Shown in pieces: positions 5,935 to 11,578 of a stretch of 12,334 nt of DNA. Made by a program: the position numbers and the translations under genes. The first letter of the stretch is position 1, and each line of letters starts with the position of its first letter. This stretch comes from DASUPK01 sp036377415 (GTDB taxonomy: Bacteria; Actinomycetota; Thermoleophilia; Solirubrobacterales; 70-9), in assembly GCA_036377415.1 (NCBI GenBank), contig DASUYK010000049.1:1-12334 (forward strand), given 5' to 3'. The notes under the pieces are model-generated. The model did not search any database. It was not told the origin of the DNA and saw nothing but the letters and a program-made list of their open reading frames with translations.

Positions 5935-7314
5935 ATGGCCATCACGAAGCCGACCACCTGCATCATCGGAGCGGGGATCAGCGGCCTCACGGCCGGCAAG
6001 GCGCTCAGCGACTGGGGACTTCCCTACACCTGCTTCGAGTCGAGCGACGACATCGGCGGGAACTGGTATTTCCGCAATCCGAACGGCGCCTCGTCCGCGT
6101 ACCAGTCGCTCCACATCGACACCTCCCGGGACGGGGTCTCCTTCCGCGACATGCCGATGGGCCCGCGCGAGTACCCCGACTACCCGCATCACGCCGAGAT
6201 CCTCGGCTACCTCCATCGCTACGCCGATGCGTTCTCGCTTCGAGACCGCATCCGCTTCGAGACCCTGGTCGATCATGCCGAGCGCAAGGACGGCGGCGGC
6301 TGGCGGATCACCCTCGGCGACGGCTCCACGCAGGAGTTCGACTTCCTGGTCGTCGGGAACGGCCATCACTGGGATCCCCGCTATCCGGACTTCCCGGGGC
6401 ACTTCGATGGGGAGACGATCCACGGCCACCACTACATCGGCCCGGATGACCCGCTCGACCTCTTCGGCAAGCGGGTCCTGGTCGTCGGGATCGGCAACAC
6501 CGGCGTCGACATCGCATCCGAGCTCTCCCGCAAGGGTGTCGCCGAGAGGGTGTTCATCTCGACCAGGAGCGGCGCTTGGGTCGTTCCCAAGTACTTCCTC
6601 GGCCGCCCTCTGGACACGTTGGTCAAGGTGAACCCGCGCCTGCCGGTGAAGCTCCAGCGACTGCTGGCGCGGCCGATCCCGCGCCTCGCCTCCGGCCGGA
6701 TGGAGGACTTCGGCCTCCCCCACCCCAACCACCACTTCATGGAGGCTCATCCCACGGTCTCGAGCGAGCTGCTTCTGCGTCTCGGCTCCGGTGACGCGGT
6801 CGCCAAGCCGAACGTCTCCGAGCTCGAGGGAGGCCGGGTCCGCTTCGAGGATGGGAGCGTCGAGCAGGTCGACGCGATCATCTACGCCACGGGGTACAAC
6901 ATCACCTTCCCGTTCTTCCACCCGGAGTTCCTCTCGGCGCCGGATAACCGCCTGCCGCTCTACAAGCGAATCTTCAGGCCCGGGATCGACGACATGGCGC
7001 TGATCGGGTTCGCACAGGCGATCCCGACGCTGTTCCCGTTCGTGGAGCTGCAGTCGAAGCTCGTCGCGCGGTACGTCGGCGGCGACTACGCCCTGCCCCC
7101 GATCCCGGAGATGGAGGAGACGATTCGCCGCGACGAGGCTATCCACACCGCCGACTTCGCCGATCGGCCCAGGCACACGATGGAGATCGAGTGGTACACC
7201 TACGAGCACGATCTCTGGAACCGGGAGATCCCGGCGGGACGCGAGCGTGCCGCCCGCGGGATGGCCGCCGACCTCGCGGGACGAGCCGAGGCGGTGGAGG
7301 CGGCTGCTGCCTGA
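5935..7314 (+). CDS. flavin-containing monooxygenase (class B, FMO-like)
   Basis: A 459-residue FAD- and NADPH-dependent monooxygenase expected to oxygenate a soft nucleophile (N or S), or possibly a ketone, in the cytoplasm. Motifs in order: the FAD-binding GAGISG at 12-17; FESSDDIGGNWYF; the FMO fingerprint FDGETIHGHHY at 157-167 (FxGxxxHxxx with Tyr last, as in FMOs rather than the Trp of classical Baeyer-Villiger enzymes); the NADPH-binding GIGNTG at 185-190; and ATGYN at 318-322, the usual second-half signature. The length is normal for bacterial FMOs. The ATG follows a palindrome and a -10-like TAGACT. The downstream hydrolase frame overlaps its 3' end, and the thioredoxin gene overlaps that one by 4 bp, so this is probably the first gene of a three-gene operon. 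The substrate cannot be read from sequence. Confidence 0.95.
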   Translation: MAITKPTTCIIGAGISGLTAGKALSDWGLPYTCFESSDDIGGNWYFRNPNGASSAYQSLHIDTSRDGVSFRDMPMGPREYPDYPHHAEILGYLHRYADAFSLRDRIRFETLVDHAERKDGGGWRITLGDGSTQEFDFLVVGNGHHWDPRYPDFPGHFDGETIHGHHYIGPDDPLDLFGKRVLVVGIGNTGVDIASELSRKGVAERVFISTRSGAWVVPKYFLGRPLDTLVKVNPRLPVKLQRLLARPIPRLASGRMEDFGLPHPNHHFMEAHPTVSSELLLRLGSGDAVAKPNVSELEGGRVRFEDGSVEQVDAIIYATGYNITFPFFHPEFLSAPDNRLPLYKRIFRPGIDDMALIGFAQAIPTLFPFVELQSKLVARYVGGDYALPPIPEMEETIRRDEAIHTADFADRPRHTMEIEWYTYEHDLWNREIPAGRERAARGMAADLAGRAEAVEAAAA

Positions 7315-8245
7315 ACCGATCGACCTCTCCTTCCCGAGCAACGGGGAGATCTGCGCCGCCTGGCATCTGGTCGGCGAGGGCGACGGTTTCGCCTGCGAGA
7401 GGGGTCGCCCCTGCGTCGTGATGGCGCACGGAATCGGTGGGACGCGCGACTCTGGGCTCCTGCCGTTTGCGCGAGCATTCGCCGAGGCCGGCCTCGACGT
7501 GCTGCTGTTCGACTACCGCGGCTTCGGGGATTCGAGCGGCGAGCCGCGGCAGCTCGCCTGGCCCCCGCGCCACCGGGAGGACTATCGCGCCGCGGTCGAG
7601 TTCGCGCGAATCCTGGACGGTGTCGATCCGGAGCGGATCGTGCTCTGGGGGACCGCGTGGTCGGGGGCCCACGTCGTGTACGTCGCCGCGGACGATCCGA
7701 GGATCGCGGCGGTGATCTCCCAGGCCGCCGACCTCGACGGGATTCGGACGATGATGCACATAGGGCAATACGCCGGTCGCGGCCAGCAGCTTCGCCTGAC
7801 GCTACTCGGCTTGCGGGACGTGGTCGGGACCATTCGGGGTCGCGATCCGGTGATGCTCGCGACCGTCGGCGCGCCCGGGGAGCTGGCGGCCCTGACCAGC
7901 GAGGAATCGCTGCCCGGGTACCGGGCGATCGCCGGCACTACCTGGCGGAACGAGGTCACCGCCAGGGCCAGCCTCGCGGAGTGGACCAATCGGCCGATCA
8001 CGCGGATGGACGAGATTCGCTGTCCGATCCTGGTTCAAATCGCCGACCGTGACTCCGTCGCCCCCGCCACCGCCGCGAGAGCGGCCGCCTGGCGCGCCAA
8101 GGGCCGGGTCGAGGTCCGGGAGTACCCCTGCGCTCACTTCGACATGTACCGGGGCGAGTGGCGCGATCGCGCGATCCGGGATCAGCTCCACTTCCTCGAC
8201 CGTCATCTCGGCGCTGAAGCCGCTCCGTCTACCCTGAAGGCGTGA
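7247..8245 (+). CDS. alpha/beta hydrolase with atypical nucleophile elbow
   Basis: An alpha/beta-hydrolase fold protein of up to 332 residues. The core is clear: strand plus oxyanion turn VVMAHGIGGTRDSG at 58-70, LLFDYRGFGDSSGEP at 86-100, nucleophile elbow LWGTAWSGAHVV at 133-144, acid strand ILVQIADRDSVAP (Asp269 likely), and YPCAHFDMYRGEW with His297. At the elbow the usual GxSxG reads as A-W-Ser139-G-A; Ser139 is the only candidate nucleophile. The GTG at 7247 is the only standard start ahead of the domain and overlaps the FMO gene by 68 bp. Alternatively, CTG codons at 7304/7307 stand just behind GGAGG and would give an overlap of only a few bases. It is translationally coupled to the next gene through GTGA. 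The substrate is unknown; esters formed after monooxygenation are one possibility. Confidence 0.88.
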   Translation: MPPAGWPPTSRDEPRRWRRLLPEPIDLSFPSNGEICAAWHLVGEGDGFACERGRPCVVMAHGIGGTRDSGLLPFARAFAEAGLDVLLFDYRGFGDSSGEPRQLAWPPRHREDYRAAVEFARILDGVDPERIVLWGTAWSGAHVVYVAADDPRIAAVISQAADLDGIRTMMHIGQYAGRGQQLRLTLLGLRDVVGTIRGRDPVMLATVGAPGELAALTSEESLPGYRAIAGTTWRNEVTARASLAEWTNRPITRMDEIRCPILVQIADRDSVAPATAARAAAWRAKGRVEVREYPCAHFDMYRGEWRDRAIRDQLHFLDRHLGAEAAPSTLKA

Positions 8246-9000
8246 TCGGCAACGTAGCTGAACACGAGTTCCAGGCCAAGGTCGTGGAGCGCTCCAAGCA
8301 GGTCCCGATCGTCGTCGACTTCTGGGCCGAATGGTGCGGGCCCTGCCGCACGCTTGGGCCCGCGCTCGAGGAGGCGATTCGGAAGCGCGGCGGTCAGGTC
8401 GAACTCGCCAAAGTGGATACTGACGCGAACCCACGGATCTCGGCCCAGTTCGGCATCCAGAGCATCCCGGCGGTGATGGCATTCAAGGACGGCGAGGTCG
8501 TCGCCGAGTTCATCGGCGCCCAGCCGCCCGCGGCGATCGAGAGCTTTCTCAACCAGATCGTCCCCTCCGAGGCGGACCGGTTGGTGGAGGCCGGCGACGA
8601 GGAGTCCCTCCGCAAGGCACTCGAGCTGGATCCCAGGAGCGCCCCGGCCGCGATCGGTCTCGGCAGGATCATGCTCACCCGAGGCGAGTCCGAGGCGGCG
8701 CTCGAAGTACTCCGTCCCTTCCCCAGCGACTTCGTCGCCGACGGCCTCGCCGCTCGCGCCGAGCTCGCTCAGTCGCCGAACGGCTCCCGCGCCGATCGGC
8801 TCCCGGCCGCGTTCTCGGCCTGGGACGACGGCGACTCGGAGAAGGCGCTCGACACCCTCCAGGACGTCCTCGCGAGCGAGGATGAGGCGGACCGCCGCGA
8901 CATGCTCCGCCGCGTGATGGTCGCGATCTTCACCGAGCTCGGCGCGGACCACCCTCTCGCCCGCGAGCACCGCCGGCGGTTGGCGGCGGCCCTCAACTAA
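8242..9000 (+). CDS. thioredoxin-TPR fusion protein (YbbN/CnoX-like)
   Basis: A 252-residue protein with an N-terminal thioredoxin domain (about 1-108) and a C-terminal helical repeat region of tetratricopeptide type (about 112-250). The thioredoxin site is intact: FWAEWCGPCRTLGP with Cys32 and Cys35, and the cis-proline at 76 in QSIPAVMAF. The C-terminal part has paired helices such as LRKALELDPRSAPAAIGLGRIML and ADRRDMLRRVMVAIFTELG. The order matches YbbN (CnoX), a holdase that protects proteins during oxidative stress and hands them to chaperonin. E. coli CnoX has lost the WCGPC, whereas this one should retain thiol-redox activity. The GTG start overlaps the hydrolase stop in a GTGA, so the two are translationally coupled. 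Its place at the end of the FMO operon suggests a protective role against oxidised protein (inference). Confidence 0.92.
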   Translation: MIGNVAEHEFQAKVVERSKQVPIVVDFWAEWCGPCRTLGPALEEAIRKRGGQVELAKVDTDANPRISAQFGIQSIPAVMAFKDGEVVAEFIGAQPPAAIESFLNQIVPSEADRLVEAGDEESLRKALELDPRSAPAAIGLGRIMLTRGESEAALEVLRPFPSDFVADGLAARAELAQSPNGSRADRLPAAFSAWDDGDSEKALDTLQDVLASEDEADRRDMLRRVMVAIFTELGADHPLAREHRRRLAAALN

Positions 9001-9022
9001 CGCCGCACGGCTCCGCCATCAA

Positions 9023-9045
9023 CGGCCGCCACAAACACGCGGCCG
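9023..9045. terminator. small hairpin between convergent genes, possible bidirectional terminator
   Basis: CGGCCGC (9023-9029) pairs perfectly with GCGGCCG (9039-9045) around a 9-nt loop. It occupies almost all of the 47 bp between the thioredoxin-TPR stop and the stop of the convergent unknown gene. There is no T-run on either side, so termination would depend on the stem alone or on Rho. Confidence 0.4.
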
Positions 9046-9047
9046 AA

Positions 9048-9350
9048 TCACGGCTTCTCGGCGGGTCCGGTCGGCACGGCGACCTCGATCGGGATGCCGA
9101 GAGCCTCGGCCTCCTCGATCCCCTCGCCCTCCTGGTCGCGGGAGCAGATGATCCGGAAGCTGCCGGTCCCGAGGTTCTCGTCCGGCACGATCGGCAGGCC
9201 GCGAATCTCGTCCCAGCCGAGGCGCTCGATCTCGAACGGGTTCATCCGCACCTCGCTCGCGGGGAACGGGCAGTTCGAGTTGTGCCGGTCAATCGCCCGC
9301 GAGATCGCCTCGAGATTCTTCGCCTGGGCACCGCTCACCACGCCCAACAT
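9048..9350 (-). CDS. conserved-looking protein of unknown function, 100 aa
   Basis: A 100-residue soluble protein that I do not recognise. It starts MLGVVSGAQAKNLEAISRAI, then has a compact middle (CPFPASEVRMNPFEIERLGW, GLPIVPDENLGTGSFRIICS) and an acidic C-terminus. Cys27 and Cys69 are the only cysteines and could form a pair or bind metal. The start at 9350 is well supported: GGAGG lies 5 nt upstream of the ATG. The frame stays open to 9485, but that extension would run into dinB and lacks protein-like composition. It diverges from dinB, with only 44 bp between the two starts, and converges on the thioredoxin-TPR gene. The mixed alpha/beta composition and balanced charge argue for a genuine folded protein. 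Shared regulation with dinB is possible but unproved. Confidence 0.82.
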   Translation of the reverse strand: MLGVVSGAQAKNLEAISRAIDRHNSNCPFPASEVRMNPFEIERLGWDEIRGLPIVPDENLGTGSFRIICSRDQEGEGIEEAEALGIPIEVAVPTGPAEKP

Positions 9351-9394
9351 AGCGACCTCCGTCGGCACCCGAGCGTATTCTCGAAAGGCCGCAG

Positions 9395-10480
9395 GTGATT
9401 GCCCACGTCGACATGGACGCCTTCTACGTGTCGATCGAGCTCCTCCGCCATCCGGAGCTGCGAGGGAAGCCGATCGTCGTCGCACATGACGGCCCTCGAG
9501 GCGTCGTGACGACAGCGTCGTACGAGGCGCGGAAGTACGGAGTTCATTCCGCGCTCCCGATGGTGACCGCCCGTCGGCGCTGCCCGCAGCTCAACGTCCT
9601 CTCCGTCGACATGCAGCTCTACCGCCGCGGGTCGAACAAGGTGATGGAGACGCTGCGGGAGTTCAGCGATCTGGTCGAGGTCGTCGGCCTCGACGAGGCC
9701 TACGTCGACCTCTCTGGGTCGCCCGTGCCGCAATCCCGCGCAAAGGAGATGAAGCGCAGGGTGCGGGAGGCGACTCGGCTGGTCTGCTCGATCGGCCTGG
9801 CGCCCAACAAGCTGATGGCGAAGATCGCTTCGGATCTGGACAAGCCCGACGGGTTCTTCCAGCTGAGGGAGGAGAATTGGCCCTCCGTCGTCGGCGGGAG
9901 GCCGGCCTCACTCCTCCCCGGTGTCGGCTCTCGGACCTACGCGCGCCTGCGGGAGATCGGGATCGGGACAGTCGGAGAGCTCGCCGCAGCCGACCCGCAG
10001 CTCCTGGAGCGGGCATTCGGGCCGAAGCACGGCCAGGGTCTCCGCGACCGCGCGAACGGCAGGGGCAGCTCGACCCTCACCCTCGAGCGCGAGCGCAAGT
10101 CGGAGAGCCGCGAGACGACGTTCCCACACGACGTCACTGATCGGGAGGTGCTGCTCGACACGGTCGAACGCCTCGCCGGCTCGGTCTGCCGGAGCCTCTC
10201 CGAGCATCGCAGCCACGGGCGGACCGTGACGCTGAAGATCCGGCTTCGTCCCTTCAAGACCTATACCCGATCGAGAACCCTGGAGTCCCCCACCTGCGAT
10301 CCGCAGGTGCTGTCGGCGACCGCGCGAGACCTCCTCGAGCGCTTCGACCCCCAAATGCCAGTGCGCCTGATCGGAGTCGGAGTGGCGGCACTCACCCGGG
10401 CGGAGGGATCCGACCAGGACGCCCGCCCCGCCGGGGCCGAGTCGGGCCGAACTGCGCGACTGACGCTCGATGTCGGCTGA
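9395..10480 (+). CDS. dinB: DNA polymerase IV (Y-family translesion polymerase)
   Basis: A 361-residue Y-family polymerase that copies past damaged bases, at the price of accuracy. The palm acids are present: Asp6 in HVDMDAFYVSIE, and Asp100-Glu101 in LDEAYVDLSG. Tyr11 occupies the steric-gate position that excludes ribonucleotides. SIGLAPNKLMAKIASDLDKPDG at 132-153 is the palm signature, and LLPGVGSRTYARLREIG at 173-189 is the thumb helix-hairpin-helix. The little-finger domain follows to about 340. The C-terminus ends in RLTLDVG where many family members have a QLSLF-type clamp-binding peptide, so the clamp motif is weak. The start is a GTG at 9395 with AAAGG 6 nt upstream. TATTCT at 9376-9381 could be its -10 box. 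No actinobacterial LexA box (CGAAC-n4-GTTCG) is visible in the short upstream gap, so SOS control is not supported. Confidence 0.97.
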   Translation: MIAHVDMDAFYVSIELLRHPELRGKPIVVAHDGPRGVVTTASYEARKYGVHSALPMVTARRRCPQLNVLSVDMQLYRRGSNKVMETLREFSDLVEVVGLDEAYVDLSGSPVPQSRAKEMKRRVREATRLVCSIGLAPNKLMAKIASDLDKPDGFFQLREENWPSVVGGRPASLLPGVGSRTYARLREIGIGTVGELAAADPQLLERAFGPKHGQGLRDRANGRGSSTLTLERERKSESRETTFPHDVTDREVLLDTVERLAGSVCRSLSEHRSHGRTVTLKIRLRPFKTYTRSRTLESPTCDPQVLSATARDLLERFDPQMPVRLIGVGVAALTRAEGSDQDARPAGAESGRTARLTLDVG

Positions 10481-10576
10481 ACTGCGGCGCGCCGGGGAAG
10501 AAGAAGAAGAGGAAGGGCAGGAAGGCCAGAACGGGCGCCGGCGCAGCGAAGCAATGCAAGAGGGGGAAGAGATAGC
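10481..10576 (+). other. purine-rich stretch with an out-of-frame lysine-rich tail
   Basis: After dinB stops, a different plus frame (starting with the AAC at 10480) reads through GGG, four AAG codons and further Lys/Arg/Gly codons to a TAG at 10573-10575, just before the strong hairpin. The composition resembles the basic, Cys-containing tails seen on some secreted actinobacterial proteins. It could be a relic of a former gene end that owned the hairpin, or just an AAG-type simple repeat. No start signal supports it as a living gene. Confidence 0.3.
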
Positions 10577-10613
10577 CCCGGCCGGGCCGTTCAGGGAGAA
10601 CGGCCCGGCCGGG
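10577..10613. terminator. strong bidirectional hairpin terminator between dinB and the RlpA-like gene
   Basis: A perfect 15-bp stem, CCCGGCCGGGCCGTT (10577-10591) against its exact complement (10599-10613), around a 7-nt loop. It lies between convergent genes, 96 bp past the dinB stop and 16 bp past the RlpA-like stop. Neither side has a T-run (plus side TTGCAGC, minus side GGCTATCTC), so it is an I-shaped terminator of the kind common in GC-rich actinobacteria, or a transcript-stabilising end. Confidence 0.75.
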
Positions 10614-10629
10614 TTGCAGCGGCGCAGAG

Positions 10630-11304
10630 CTATCGGGTGGTCAGAACCGTCCCGGTGGACGGGAACCCGAGCTTCGCTCTGGTGGCGGCCGTGAGATCGA
10701 ACTCGCGGTCACCGGAGAACGGGCCTCGGTCGATCACCTGAACCCGCACCGTGCGCCTCCCGTAGCGCAAGGTGAGGCGCGTGCCGCACGGCAGCGACTT
10801 GTTTGCCACCCCGATTTTGCTCGGCGTCAGCGTCCCCCCGCAGGCCAGGCCGTTGCCGTACAGGCCCGGTCCGTAGTAGGAGGCCGCCGCCGGCCGGTAT
10901 GCGTTGATCCGGAATCGATCCGAGCGAACCGGTGCGTCGGCGACGCGCGCACGCGCCGTGAACACCCCCGCGCGCGGAGCGCGCCAGCGGACGGCGAACC
11001 CGCCGTGCTCGTTCGTGCGGGCGCCGAGCTTCGCCCCGCCGACTTGGACCACGACCCGGCGCTTCGACGCCGGCGTGACGTGACCGCGGAGGGTGACGGT
11101 CCGACCCGCTCTCGCGTGCCGGCGGCCGTTCAGGCTCACCGCCCTCGGCTGGGCACCCGCCGCCGTCGCATCCGGATCCGTCCCGATTGCGGACAGGGGC
11201 GACACCGGCGCCGAAGCGCCCGCGATCCCAGCCGTGAGCATCATTGCCATGACGGGCAGCAGCGCTAGCGCAGCCCGCCTCCGCTTCCAACGGAAGCGAC
11301 GCAC
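10630..11304 (-). CDS. secreted RlpA-like double-psi beta-barrel protein
   Basis: A 224-residue exported protein. Residues 1-32 are a signal peptide (RRFRWKRRR, a hydrophobic run, then GASA). Residues about 55-135 form a beta-rich, Ig-like spacer. Residues 139-224 are a double-psi beta-barrel of RlpA type: ASYYGPGLYGNGLACGGTL, GVANKSLPCGTRLTLRYG, VQVIDRGPFSGDREFDLT, ending LGFPSTGTV. Family members cleave peptidoglycan glycan strands or bind cell wall. Asp192 (DRGPF) and Asp203 are kept, but the usual His of 'AHRTLP' is Asn168 and the usual Glu after 'SG' is Gly157. Cys155 and Cys173 are placed to form a disulfide. The start is a GTG at 11304 with GGCAGG upstream; an in-frame ATG at Met19 would destroy the signal peptide. 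It is controlled by the c-di-AMP riboswitch directly upstream, as is typical for actinobacterial wall-remodelling genes. Confidence 0.88.
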   Translation of the reverse strand: MRRFRWKRRRAALALLPVMAMMLTAGIAGASAPVSPLSAIGTDPDATAAGAQPRAVSLNGRRHARAGRTVTLRGHVTPASKRRVVVQVGGAKLGARTNEHGGFAVRWRAPRAGVFTARARVADAPVRSDRFRINAYRPAAASYYGPGLYGNGLACGGTLTPSKIGVANKSLPCGTRLTLRYGRRTVRVQVIDRGPFSGDREFDLTAATRAKLGFPSTGTVLTTR

Positions 11305-11317
11305 GTGAATACACCTG

Positions 11318-11504
11318 CCTCTCTGTTCCGCCTACGGGGTTAGCTGACGGGCTCGCGGCTGAACATCGAACGGGTTGCCTGAAGGCGCACCCTCGCTTCA
11401 CCGCTAGGGACGGAACACCGTCCCATTCGCCCCGAAACATCAGTGGGTCCCCCGCTCGCCCGGAGCTGTCTCCGAGCGACTCGGCGGGTTGTTTGGCGAC
11501 TAAC
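11318..11504 (-). ncRNA. ydaO/yuaA-type c-di-AMP riboswitch
   Basis: Read on the minus strand, the conserved aptamer core is present in order: GTCGCC (11500-11495) as the 5' strand of P1, GCGGGGGACCCA (about 11455-11444), GGGGCGAAT (11433-11425), CCCGTCAGCTAACCCCG (11351-11335) and GGCGG (11332-11328) as the 3' strand of P1, followed by GAGAGG. These are the signature elements of the c-di-AMP riboswitch class. In actinobacteria this class precedes resuscitation-promoting factor, NlpC/P60 and RlpA-like wall genes, which it turns off when c-di-AMP is high. Only 23 nt separate P1 from the GTG start, and there is no terminator hairpin, so control is likely at ribosome access or through Rho. The outer boundaries are approximate. 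Confidence 0.92.
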
Positions 11505-11578
11505 GGCCGCACAGGGTAGGTCCGCAATTAGCGAACTTCTGTGATCTACCCCACACTCGTATGCGACCATCAGGCGTA
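11505..11578. promoter_or_regulatory. divergent promoter region, riboswitch transcript / WS-DGAT
   Basis: This 74-bp gap must hold the promoter of the riboswitch-RlpA transcript (minus) and, unless it is leaderless from elsewhere, that of the acyltransferase (plus). TAGATC at 11548-11543 (minus strand) is the best -10-like box for the riboswitch transcript, but no convincing -35 is seen. Nothing clear was found for the plus strand. Confidence 0.35.

Noticed and set aside
5923..7341. 472-residue open frame on the minus strand, longer than the FMO gene it covers
   Set aside because: It is antisense to a monooxygenase with all family motifs; the composition is Arg/Glu/Val/Asp-rich with no domain, as expected from GC-rich codon bias on the opposite strand.
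8031..8045. GGTTCAAATC-like tRNA T-loop
   Set aside because: It lies inside the hydrolase gene (ILVQIADRD) and no acceptor or anticodon stem can be drawn around it.
9351..9394. SOS (LexA) box in front of dinB
   Set aside because: No CGAAC-n4-GTTCG-like dyad is present; only a possible TATTCT -10 element was seen.
9351..9485. 45-codon upstream extension of the unknown minus-strand gene
   Set aside because: It would run into the dinB coding start and is Arg/Ser-rich; a GGAGG 5 nt before the ATG at 9350 marks the real start.
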